Below are positions 51,849-59,346 of a DNA stretch of 64,000 nt, in pieces. The notes under the pieces were generated by a model. It was given only the letters and a program-made list of their open reading frames with translations. It ran no database searches and was not told the origin of the DNA. The stretch comes from DATAVB01 sp036267955 (GTDB lineage: Bacteria > Actinomycetota > Actinomycetes > Mycobacteriales > QHCD01), in the NCBI GenBank assembly GCA_036267955.1, contig DATAVB010000134.1, positions 62,001 through 126,000 on the forward strand, read 5' to 3'. Every line of letters starts with the position of its first letter. Position 1 is the first letter of the stretch. The position numbers and the translations under genes were made by a program.

Positions 51849-52424
51849 GTGGTCGTCGTGACCCAGGATCCGCTCTCCCAACGGCTCGCCGCAACAGTGC
51901 GGTCCGCCCGGCAGTCGCAGGCGCTGTCCGTTGCCCTGCTGGCCGATCGGGCCAATGTCTCGCGCGCGATGGTGGGCAAGATCGAACGGGGCGAGGCGCA
52001 GCCGACCGCCGCCTTGCTGGCCCGGCTGTCCGGCGCACTCGGGATGACCCTCTCGGAGTTGGTCGCCCGGGCCGAGAACGACGACAGGCGGCTGATCCGG
52101 GCCGGCGAGCAGCCGGTCTGGGTCGACCCGGACAGCGGCTACCGGCGCCGGGCAGTGTCACCCGCCGCGGGTGCGCCACTGGAACTCGTCGAGGTCGAGC
52201 TCCCGGCCGGAGCGAAGGTGCCGATGCCGGCCGAGAGCTACCGCTTCATCCACCAGCAGATCTGGGTGCTGAACGGGTCGCTTCTCTTCCGTGAGGGCGA
52301 TGTCGACCATCGGCTCGCCGCCGGTGACTGCCTCCAACTCGGCCCACCCGCCCCGTGCGTATTCGTCAACGAGACCGACTGCGCCTGCCGATATCTGGTC
52401 GCGCTCACCAGGAGGCCGTCGTAA
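51846..52424 (+). CDS. XRE-family regulator with C-terminal cupin domain
   Basis: This 192-residue regulator has an N-terminal XRE HTH (ALSVALLADRANVSRAMVGK, then IERGEAQPTAALLARLSGAL) and a cupin sensor domain (VELPAGAKVPMPAES ... IWVLNGSLLFREGDVDHRLA). ATG 51846 is the probable start; GTG 51858 is possible. Such HTH-cupin proteins often regulate amino-acid or polyamine metabolism and usually the adjacent gene, here the divergent acetyltransferase. Confidence 0.9.
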   Translation: MVVVVTQDPLSQRLAATVRSARQSQALSVALLADRANVSRAMVGKIERGEAQPTAALLARLSGALGMTLSELVARAENDDRRLIRAGEQPVWVDPDSGYRRRAVSPAAGAPLELVEVELPAGAKVPMPAESYRFIHQQIWVLNGSLLFREGDVDHRLAAGDCLQLGPPAPCVFVNETDCACRYLVALTRRPS

Positions 52425-52431
52425 CGACGGG

Positions 52432-53184
52432 TCAGCCGGCCGACAGCACCATCGCCTGCGCGACGAGTTCGCCGGAGGCGAGCAACCGGCCGATGAGTTC
52501 GGACTGATGGACGGCCCTACGCCAGGTCTCGCTGCAGTGGTGCCGTCGGTCGAGCTCGGCGTCGACGGCGTCGGCCCGTTCCTGCCAGGCCGGCGGAATG
52601 TCGCCGAGTACGGCCGCGGGCACGTCCGCCCGGACGGCCAGGTCCGCGCCGGCCAGCAGCGCCAACAGTCCTCCCCGGGTGGGAAAGTTGTTTCCGTCCG
52701 GCCGCGCCGGCGGCGAACCGGTTGCAGCCACAAACACCAGTAGTCCCAGCCGCCCGGCGGGGGTCAGGACTCGCCGCAGCTCGCCGAGCAGCCGGTCCTG
52801 ACGCTCGACCGTGCAGAGCACACCCAGACACCAGGCGACGTCGAAACTGGCCGACGCGAACGGCAGTTCGGTACCCGCCTGCACCGTCGGAAAACCGAAC
52901 AGCCGGCGGGCCGCACGGCACGCCCCCGCCTCCGGCTCACTCAATACCGGTCGCACGCCGACGCGGTCCGCGGCGTACCCGGCCGGGCCGCCCGCGCCGG
53001 CACCACAGTCCAGCAGCCGGTCCGCGTGCCGGAGGTCGAGCCGGTCGATCAGCCAGTCGAGGGTTGCCGGGCTGCCGCTCCCCCGGCAGGCCGCCGGCAG
53101 GTAGTGATCCGCACCCAGACTCAACGCCACCTCAGCGGTCCATTCCGCGACCGTGTCGAATTCGGCTTCCATCGCATCATTCAT
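52432..53184 (-). CDS. Class I SAM-dependent methyltransferase
   Basis: This 250-residue protein has motif I LLDCGAGAGGPAGYAADRV (about residues 60-78), an acidic motif II (VLSEPEAGACRAA) and motif IV (SFDVAWCLGVL), enough for a SAM-binding methyltransferase. The acceptor is unknown. ATG 53184 overlaps the TGA of the small upstream ORF by 4 nt (ATGA). It is convergent with the XRE-cupin gene, 7 bp apart. Confidence 0.87.
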   Translation of the reverse strand: MNDAMEAEFDTVAEWTAEVALSLGADHYLPAACRGSGSPATLDWLIDRLDLRHADRLLDCGAGAGGPAGYAADRVGVRPVLSEPEAGACRAARRLFGFPTVQAGTELPFASASFDVAWCLGVLCTVERQDRLLGELRRVLTPAGRLGLLVFVAATGSPPARPDGNNFPTRGGLLALLAGADLAVRADVPAAVLGDIPPAWQERADAVDAELDRRHHCSETWRRAVHQSELIGRLLASGELVAQAMVLSAG

Positions 53185-53462
53185 CGCCCGTGCAACTCCT
53201 TGATCCGTCGCCCGAGTTCGGCCTGCACGTCGGCGGCGAACGCCGTTCCCACCTCGAATGCCATTCCGGACAGATTGACCCCGTCGACCGCGATCCGGAC
53301 ATGGTTCAGCACAGCGACGCCGGCTGCATCTCGCAGTAATTCGTTGACCGCACCCCGCCGCACGGCCCGAACACCATCCGCTTCGGACAGCCGGGCGCCG
53401 GAGTTGCCGCGAACCGCACCGGACCCCGCAACGCGCTGTCTCCTCGGACTTGGCGGTATCAC
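53181..53462 (-). CDS. Small protein of unknown function, coupled to the methyltransferase
   Basis: An ORF of up to 93 residues ends in an ATGA overlap with the methyltransferase. Its C-terminal half (LLRDAAGVAVLNHVRIAVDG, VNLSGMAFEVGTAFAADVQA) looks like a compact alpha/beta domain, while the N-terminal 35 residues are low-complexity and may not be translated (GTG at about 53363 is an alternative start). I do not recognise the family. Coupling suggests a partner or subunit of the methyltransferase. Confidence 0.5.
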   Translation of the reverse strand: MIPPSPRRQRVAGSGAVRGNSGARLSEADGVRAVRRGAVNELLRDAAGVAVLNHVRIAVDGVNLSGMAFEVGTAFAADVQAELGRRIKELHGR

Positions 53463-53534
53463 CGCGGTGGAGCACTACCCCGCGCCGGACTCACCAATCC
53501 GCGCCGCTCTCAGACGCCGCTCTCAGTCGACAGC

Positions 53535-55859
53535 TCAATCGACGAGATCCAGCGCGGCGCCGACCACCGATGCCGCATCCAGGCCGTGATCGGCATAGCT
53601 GGCGGCCAAATCACCGCTCTGCCCGAACTTGCTGACCCCCAGATGGGTGCCCGGCACTCCGTTCACGCCGGCGAGGAACGCCAGCGTGTGCGGATGCCCG
53701 TCCAGCACGGTGACCATCGGCGTCGCCCGGTCGGCCGGAAACGCGCGGTCCAACACCGAAGTGTCGGCGTCGTCCAGACCGCGCCGGGACTGCACCGCCC
53801 GGAACAACAGCCCGGGACTGGTCACGCAGACGACGTCGGCCGCAATCCCCAGCGCAGCAAGGCGATCCGCCGCTGCCAGCGCCTCGGGGACGACGGCGCC
53901 CATGGCGACGATCGTGACCACCGGGGCAACTGCGCGACGCAGTGCGTACGCGCCGGCCACGACGTCGCGGCGGCGACGTTCACGCGCGGCCGGGTCCGCC
54001 GGAATGTCGGCCAGTGCCTGGACGACCGGCCGGGTGGACAGCCGCAGGTACGCCGATGAGCCGCCGGGACGGCCGAGTTGCGCCATCGCCGCCAGCAGGC
54101 ACCATTCGGCATCGAGCGCGAAGGCCGGCTCCCAGCTGAGACATCCCGGCTGCTCCAGTCCGATGGACGGCGTGATGATCGACTGGTGCGCGCCGCCCTC
54201 GGCGGCCAGGCTCACGCCCGAGGGCGTTCCAACCAGGATCGACTGCCCGCCGGCGTAAATGCCGAACGACCACGGCTCCAGCGCCCGCTCCACGAACGGG
54301 TCGTACAGGACACCGATCGGCAACAGCGGCTGGCTCCACCGCGACCAGGTGGCGCCGAGTTCCCCCATCAGCCCGACCAGGTTGGTCTCGGCGATACCGA
54401 GCTCGATGTGCTGTCCGCTGGGGCGTTCCCGCCAGTGCAGGACCGTGTCGGCGTCGTCGGCGAACCAGTCGATGGTTTCCTTCACCGACCAGACCCCGAC
54501 CTTGTTGACCCAGCCACCCAGATTGGTGCTGGAGCTGACATCGGGGCTGACGGTGACCACCCGCGCGCCGACCTCCGGGGCGGCCCGGTTGAGGTCGAGC
54601 AGCGTCCGGCCGAGCGCGGCCTGGGTGGTGGCCGAGCCGGTCGGGGTACGCCCCAGGTCGGTCGGGACCTCCGCGACCGCGGCCACTGGAGAATCGGCCC
54701 GGCGCAGCCTGGCGGCCGCCTCGGCACACAGCCGGCCTTCGGCCGAGTCGGGATCGAACCCCGCCCACGGGTCGGCCGGATCGACGCCGACCCGCCGGCC
54801 CAGTTCGGCCAGCTGCGCACCGGTCAGCAGCGCGGAATGGTTCTGTGGGTGGCCTTCGCTGGCCAGACCGTATCCCTTGAGCGTGTAGGCCAGGATGACG
54901 GTCGGCCGGCTGTCGTCGATCTGGTCGAAGGCGTCCAGCAGGGCCGGCAGATCGTGCCCGCCCAGGTTGCGCACCGCCAGCGCCAGCTCGTCGTCGTCGA
55001 GTTCGGCGATCAGGCCGGCGATCGCGGCGGCGTCCGGGCCAGAGCCGGGCAGCAGGTCCCGAAGCCGGCTGGGAACGTGCCGGAGCAGGCGCTGGTATTC
55101 CTGGTTGGTCATCTCATCGATGCGCTGGTGCAGCGCAGCCCCGCCCGGGCGCTGGAACAGGGCCTCCAGCTGCCGTCCGTACTTGACCGTGATGACCTGC
55201 CAACCGGCCGCGGTGAACATCCCCTGCAGCCGGGCGGCACCCATGGTGGGAATGACCCGGTCCAGCGACTGCCGGTTCAGGTCGACGATCCACACCACCT
55301 CGCCCAGCTCGGCCACCATGGGATCGAGCACCGCTTCCCAGACCGCGCCCTCGTCGAGCTCGGCGTCGCCGACCAGCGAATACTGCCGGCCGCCGCCGGC
55401 GCCGCCGAAACGGTTGTTGACGTACCGCCGGGCCAGGGCACCCCAGATCGGCGCGGTCGCGCCGATGCCGACGGAGCCAGTCGAATAATCCGCGGGCACC
55501 GGATCCTTCAGCCGGCTCGGATAGCTCTGCAGGCCGCCGAATTCGCGCAACGTGGTCAAATATCCGGCGTCGAGCTGGCCGAGCAGGAATTCCAGGGCAT
55601 GCAGCACGGGCGAGGCATGCGGCTTGACCGAGACCCGGTCACCGGCCTCGAGCCGGCGCATCCACAGCGCGGTCATCAGGGTCACCATCGACGCGCTGGA
55701 CGCCTGATGGCCGCCGACCTTCATGCCCGTCGGGTTCGGCCGGACCCGGTTGGCGTGATCAACCATCGCGGCGGCCAGCCACAGCACCCGCTGCTCTATC
55801 CCCCGCAGCGCTCCGGTGTCGGTCTCGTCCACCGGAGGCCTGATCGACAAGCTCGTCAT
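53535..55859 (-). CDS. Transketolase-like / homodimeric pyruvate dehydrogenase E1-type enzyme
   Basis: This 774-residue thiamine-diphosphate enzyme has the N-terminal TPP domain with GDAELDEG (residues 164-171) and the downstream Asn195 (DLNRQSLD), a pyrimidine domain (IELGIAETNLVGLMGELGAT), and a transketolase C-terminal domain. Overall order resembles the homodimeric AceE E1p family, though it is shorter than the usual 890 residues. It might decarboxylate pyruvate or another 2-oxo acid. No E2 or E3 genes flank it. It is divergent from an AsnC-family regulator, which probably controls it. Confidence 0.85.
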   Translation of the reverse strand: MTSLSIRPPVDETDTGALRGIEQRVLWLAAAMVDHANRVRPNPTGMKVGGHQASSASMVTLMTALWMRRLEAGDRVSVKPHASPVLHALEFLLGQLDAGYLTTLREFGGLQSYPSRLKDPVPADYSTGSVGIGATAPIWGALARRYVNNRFGGAGGGRQYSLVGDAELDEGAVWEAVLDPMVAELGEVVWIVDLNRQSLDRVIPTMGAARLQGMFTAAGWQVITVKYGRQLEALFQRPGGAALHQRIDEMTNQEYQRLLRHVPSRLRDLLPGSGPDAAAIAGLIAELDDDELALAVRNLGGHDLPALLDAFDQIDDSRPTVILAYTLKGYGLASEGHPQNHSALLTGAQLAELGRRVGVDPADPWAGFDPDSAEGRLCAEAAARLRRADSPVAAVAEVPTDLGRTPTGSATTQAALGRTLLDLNRAAPEVGARVVTVSPDVSSSTNLGGWVNKVGVWSVKETIDWFADDADTVLHWRERPSGQHIELGIAETNLVGLMGELGATWSRWSQPLLPIGVLYDPFVERALEPWSFGIYAGGQSILVGTPSGVSLAAEGGAHQSIITPSIGLEQPGCLSWEPAFALDAEWCLLAAMAQLGRPGGSSAYLRLSTRPVVQALADIPADPAARERRRRDVVAGAYALRRAVAPVVTIVAMGAVVPEALAAADRLAALGIAADVVCVTSPGLLFRAVQSRRGLDDADTSVLDRAFPADRATPMVTVLDGHPHTLAFLAGVNGVPGTHLGVSKFGQSGDLAASYADHGLDAASVVGAALDLVD

Positions 55860-55870
55860 GACATCTCCTC

Positions 55871-55890
55871 ATGCTGAACAGGCTCAGCAT
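55871..55890. promoter_or_regulatory. Inverted repeat at the 5' end of the E1-type gene
   Basis: ATGCTGA-ACAGGC-TCAGCAT, 7-bp perfect arms, lies 11 bp upstream of the E1 start codon (minus strand). It overlaps the expected ribosome-binding and leader region and is a candidate regulator site. Confidence 0.5.
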
Positions 55891-55922
55891 TCTGTAGTGT
55901 CAGAGCACACCCAGCGGGATGA

Positions 55923-55963
55923 TTGCGCAACCATGCGCGGTCAGATCAAGCAGAATGCGCAAA
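55923..55963. promoter_or_regulatory. Repeated TGCGC(A/G) half-sites, likely AsnC/Lrp operator
   Basis: TTGCGCAA (55923-55930), ATGCGCG (about 55933) and ATGCGCAAA (about 55955) occur on the same face at 10- and 22-bp spacing between the divergent E1-type and AsnC genes. The half-site spacing fits the multi-site binding of Lrp/AsnC proteins. Confidence 0.5.
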
Positions 55964-55988
55964 CCAATTCGGACGAGCGGGAGCTTCG

Positions 55989-56480
55989 ATGAGCACTGTG
56001 CACGGTCGAGTCAAGCTCGACCGGACCGACGCCCGGCTGCTTCGGGCGCTCGGCAAGCAGCCACGGGCCACGGTGTTGGCCCTGGCGGAGAAACTGCGCC
56101 TGTCCCGCAACACCGTGCAGGCCCGGCTGGCCCGGATCGAGAGCACCGACGTGCTGCTGCCGTTCGAACGGCGGATCGACCCGGCCGCGATCGGCTATCC
56201 GGTGACGGCGGTCATCACCGTCCGGGTACGCCAGCAGATGCTCGCCGAAGTGAGCGACGCGCTGGCCGACGTGCCGGAGGTGGTGGAGGTCTTCGGCCTC
56301 ACCGGCCCGACCGACCTGCTGGTCTCCGTGGTCGCCCCGAACGCCGATGACCTCTACCGCATCGCCGGCGTCATCCTCGCGACCCCGGGGGTCGAGCGCA
56401 CCGATACGGCCCTGGTGATGCGGCGCCTGGTCGAATACCGCATCGATCCGTTGCTGCGCCGACTCGCTCAGGCCGATTGA
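55989..56480 (+). CDS. Lrp/AsnC-family transcriptional regulator
   Basis: This 163-residue protein has an N-terminal winged HTH (LDRTDARLLRALGKQPRATV, then LAEKLRLSRNTVQARLARIE) and a C-terminal RAM ligand-binding domain (VVEVFGLTGPTDLLVSVVAP). It probably senses an amino or 2-oxo acid and regulates the divergent E1-type gene. GGGAG precedes ATG 55989. It is convergent with PhyH copy 5, with 10 bp between the stops. Confidence 0.92.
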   Translation: MSTVHGRVKLDRTDARLLRALGKQPRATVLALAEKLRLSRNTVQARLARIESTDVLLPFERRIDPAAIGYPVTAVITVRVRQQMLAEVSDALADVPEVVEVFGLTGPTDLLVSVVAPNADDLYRIAGVILATPGVERTDTALVMRRLVEYRIDPLLRRLAQAD

Positions 56481-56490
56481 GCCAGGCCCG

Positions 56491-57471
56491 TCAGGCGCAG
56501 CCGGCGCCGCTCCACTCTCGCGTGAACGCGCCGACCAGCTCCGGACTCGACGACATGCGCTCCCGCGTACGTAGCCAATCCTGCTGCCAGACAAGGGGAT
56601 CGCGCAGTTCCGAGGCGGGATCGCGCCGGCTGCGGGCCACGAAGCCGGGGAATTCCGGGCGACCAGTGGGCTGGCCGGTCACGTTGAAGCGCAGGTCCAT
56701 GCTCCAGCGCACCTCGCCGCTGTTGTTCGGCAGTGAACAGTGCGGCGTGGTGCGGGTCATGAACAGCGCGCTCCCCCGGCGCATCGGGACGGGCTGGGCG
56801 CGGTCGGCGTCGAACCGGTCCGTCGACAGTTGCATCCCGCGGTCGGTCGGGCAGTGTTCGAGCAGCCCGCCGCTGTGACTCCGTGGCGCGACCGCCAGGC
56901 AGCCGTTCGCCTCGGTGGCGTCGAAGATCGGAATCCAGACCGTGATCATGTCCGTCTGGTCCGCCTCCTCGATCACCACCGACGCGTCCTGATGCCAGGG
57001 CGTCGGGCGGACCGCGGCAGCATCGAGTTTCGCCGGCAGCAGGCTCTCCGGCGGCTTCATCCGCACGTGCTGGACCGGATTTGAATAGATCTCCGCGCCG
57101 ATCAACGACTCGACGATGTCGAGTACGCCGGGATTGCGCAGCACGTTGAAGACCGAGGGGCTGAAGAAGCAGGGCTCATCCGCCCGGATGTCCCCCTTGA
57201 GCGGTAACGAGAAGTCGAAATACTGAGCCCACTGCTGACCGGTCTCGGCATAGATCCGGGTCAGTCGCGGGCCGAATTCCAGGTCGGCATAGGTCGCGGA
57301 GATTTTCCCCTCGGCGTGCAGCTGCCGGGCGAGCAGGTCGAGCCGGTCACCGTATTCCCGCACCATCGGATCGAGGTAGGACGCGACGTCGATGAGGTCC
57401 TCAACGACGAGATAACCCTCGTCGACGAAGTGTCGTCGCTGATCCGCGCTGAGAGCTGACCCGTTGCCCAT
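56491..57471 (-). CDS. Phytanoyl-CoA dioxygenase (PhyH) family protein, copy 5
   Basis: This 326-residue predicted Fe(II)/2-oxoglutarate oxygenase has WHQD (His160, Asp162) and distal His244 (TRTTPHCSLPNNSG), followed by RWSMDLRF for 2-oxoglutarate. It is closest to copy 2 in the window (shared VESLIG.EI and NPV region, WHQD, PNNS, MDLRF/VDLRY). ATG 57471 has GAGGGAG upstream. It is transcribed convergent to the asnC gene. Substrate unknown. Confidence 0.9.
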   Translation of the reverse strand: MGNGSALSADQRRHFVDEGYLVVEDLIDVASYLDPMVREYGDRLDLLARQLHAEGKISATYADLEFGPRLTRIYAETGQQWAQYFDFSLPLKGDIRADEPCFFSPSVFNVLRNPGVLDIVESLIGAEIYSNPVQHVRMKPPESLLPAKLDAAAVRPTPWHQDASVVIEEADQTDMITVWIPIFDATEANGCLAVAPRSHSGGLLEHCPTDRGMQLSTDRFDADRAQPVPMRRGSALFMTRTTPHCSLPNNSGEVRWSMDLRFNVTGQPTGRPEFPGFVARSRRDPASELRDPLVWQQDWLRTRERMSSSPELVGAFTREWSGAGCA

Positions 57472-57944
57472 TCCGACTCCCTCGACTGAGTGTCTATCGG
57501 CAAGTTCGTGTCTTCCGGCGAGTATCAAGCATAGGCGCAATTCCGGCCCGAATCGGTTCTGTCAAGCGGTCGAAACCGGCACCCTCTGAGCCGATCGATG
57601 AGCGCGGCTACCTGTCCCGCTGAATTGGGCGGGCGACCTTCACTCGCGGAGCACCATCCCCGTACGTGAAGGTCCGGCGATGGATGCCCCGGCGCTGCTC
57701 CACGGGGCTGACACGGGCCGTCACCCCCACAACCGGGAGAGACCTTCACATGTTTAACAAGAAGCTGGCCCGAGGCCAGCCGAGCTGTCACGCACGGCAT
57801 CCGCAAGGCATCCGAAGCAGCCGGTTATCGAGGTAGGCCAGTCAGCCCATACCAATTACCGGTCGGCTCAATAGTTACCGAACACACATCACCATTCTGT
57901 CGCGGCGTGCACACTCGCAGTGCCTACATTTCGGGGGGAAATCG
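57472..57944. other. Non-coding stretch with GACCTTCAC repeats and a possible micro-ORF
   Basis: No conserved gene is visible in these 473 bp. GACCTTCAC occurs at 57635-57643, inverted at 57666-57674, and again at 57741-57749 directly before an ATG. The frame from that ATG (57750-57836) encodes only 28 residues (MFNKKLARGQPSCHARHPQG...), while another frame nearby reads HGIRKASEAAGYR; a decayed small gene is possible. Confidence 0.5.
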
Positions 57945-58061
57945 ATGGGCAATCTCTGGCTCTACGCGCATCCGGCCGCATTCTGGGCCGTGATCGCCGT
58001 CGCCATTCTCGGTATCGCCACTGGTGTCACGGGGCTGTATCACCACTACAACCAGCGCTGA
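57945..58061 (+). CDS. Small single-pass membrane protein
   Basis: This 38-residue ORF (starting MGNLWLYAHPAAFWAVIAVA) has one hydrophobic segment of about 20 residues and a short basic tail ending HHYNQR. A GGGGGG purine run lies nine bases before ATG 57945. It lies 39 bp upstream of the Ltp-domain gene in the same direction. I do not recognise a family; the RBS, membrane helix and location make expression plausible. Confidence 0.55.
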   Translation: MGNLWLYAHPAAFWAVIAVAILGIATGVTGLYHHYNQR

Positions 58062-58100
58062 CCTTTCACATCAAACCATTCCTATTGGGAGATATTTGTC

Positions 58101-58871
58101 ATGACTCAGCCACCGAACATTCCGCCGTACGGGACACCCGAATACAAGCAGTGGTACCACCAGAACGTCGCGCCGGGCGTTCCGCAGGCCCCGGCCTACC
58201 AACAACCGCCGAAGAAGAAGCGGCACATTCTCGGCTGGACCTCCGGTATCGGAGCCGGCATAGTCGCGATCATCATCATTGCCACGGTCGCCAGCGGAGG
58301 CGGCGGCGGTGGTGGTAAGAAGCAGGATGCGGCAGCGCCGGCAGCATCGACGCGGGTGCTTCCCAAGCCGCCTGCCACCGCTGCAGCGACACCACGACGG
58401 ACGCACGCAGCAAAGAAAGCGACCCATGCCGCACCGCGGACCACCCACACCCCTGCGCCGACACGCACCACCGTCGCGCCCAAGCCTCAGCCCCAACCGG
58501 CCCCGAAGCCAGCACCGACCACGCGCGTCGTAGTCAAGCCAAAGCCGGCACCGAAACCAGCCCTCACAACGTCCCAAGAGCAGGCGGTCGAATCGGCGGA
58601 GTCGTACCTCACGATGGGCGGCTTCTCCCGCGCTGGCCTCATCGATCAACTGGATTCGTCAGCGGGCGAGGGCTTCTCTGAGGCGGACGCCGTCTTCGCC
58701 GTCGACCACGTCAAGGTCGACTGGAATGAGCAGGCAGTCGAGTCCGCCAAGTCGTACCTGAAGATGGGCGGTTTCTCGCGGGCTGGCCTTATCGACCAGC
58801 TGACCTCGCAGTACGGCGACAAGTTCACCCTCACCCAGGCGACCTACGCAGTCGGTCAAGTCGGGCTCTGA
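58101..58871 (+). CDS. Membrane-anchored protein with two Ltp-family repeats
   Basis: This 256-residue protein has a Pro/Tyr-rich cytoplasmic N terminus, one membrane helix (IGAGIVAIIIIATVASG, about residues 51-67), a long Lys/Pro/Ala/Thr-rich spacer (about 75-155) and two C-terminal repeats of about 47 residues, EQAVESAESYLTMGGFSRAG and EQAVESAKSYLKMGGFSRAG, each with LIDQL. These match the Ltp domain of phage TP-J34 superinfection exclusion lipoprotein and many actinobacterial surface proteins. It would display the repeats outside the cell on a stalk. Confidence 0.85.
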   Translation: MTQPPNIPPYGTPEYKQWYHQNVAPGVPQAPAYQQPPKKKRHILGWTSGIGAGIVAIIIIATVASGGGGGGGKKQDAAAPAASTRVLPKPPATAAATPRRTHAAKKATHAAPRTTHTPAPTRTTVAPKPQPQPAPKPAPTTRVVVKPKPAPKPALTTSQEQAVESAESYLTMGGFSRAGLIDQLDSSAGEGFSEADAVFAVDHVKVDWNEQAVESAKSYLKMGGFSRAGLIDQLTSQYGDKFTLTQATYAVGQVGL

Positions 58872-58917
58872 CAGGAGACCCACGGACCAGTACTGACGAC
58901 TCACACGAGGGGCTTCG

Positions 58918-59076
58918 ATGAACATCAGCGACTACGACAGGAACGACGTGACGGTCGGTCCGTGCCCGACATGTGGCGGCCCACGGATGCGGAAACATCG
59001 GTGTCGTACGGTTCGTCGCCAGCACCTACGTCGGCGGACACGCAAGGATCAAACGCCGCTCCATGAAACGCCTTGA
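58918..59076 (+). CDS. Possible small zinc-ribbon-like protein
   Basis: A 52-residue ORF with start ATG 58918 and upstream GAGGGG contains CPTCGG and a very basic C-terminal half (RCRTVRRQHLRRRTRKDQ). The CxxC could be half of a zinc ribbon. Another frame of the same DNA also lacks stops for about 35 codons, so the gene may be decayed. Low certainty. Confidence 0.3.
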   Translation: MNISDYDRNDVTVGPCPTCGGPRMRKHRCRTVRRQHLRRRTRKDQTPLHETP

Positions 59077-59346
59077 AGAGCGACCTGCACCGCATGTTGG
59101 AAAGCGGTAACCGCCACACCTTCCACCCGATCATCATGGACCGGACTCGAAAGCTGCTTCCCTTCCCCTGCGACATGACGTCACATCGGCGATAGCCGTA
59201 ATCACTGATCGGCTTTTCACCAACGACAGTTGCCCGCCTATGAAAAGCTTGACGACGTCCTGGCGACCTGTGAACCCGTCCGCTGTTCTGGCCGCAGATG
59301 CCGGCCGAGCCGTTCGGCGTCATCGGTTTCCAGTGACGCCGTCATC
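59077..59346. other. Intergenic region between the small-protein locus and the ABC export operon
   Basis: I see no conserved gene or clear structure in these 270 bp, which separate convergent transcription units. Confidence 0.5.

Noticed and set aside
57750..57836. 28-codon ORF with ATG after GACCTTCAC
   Set aside because: Too short and without conserved features; a neighbouring frame looks equally plausible, so it is noted only as a possible relic.
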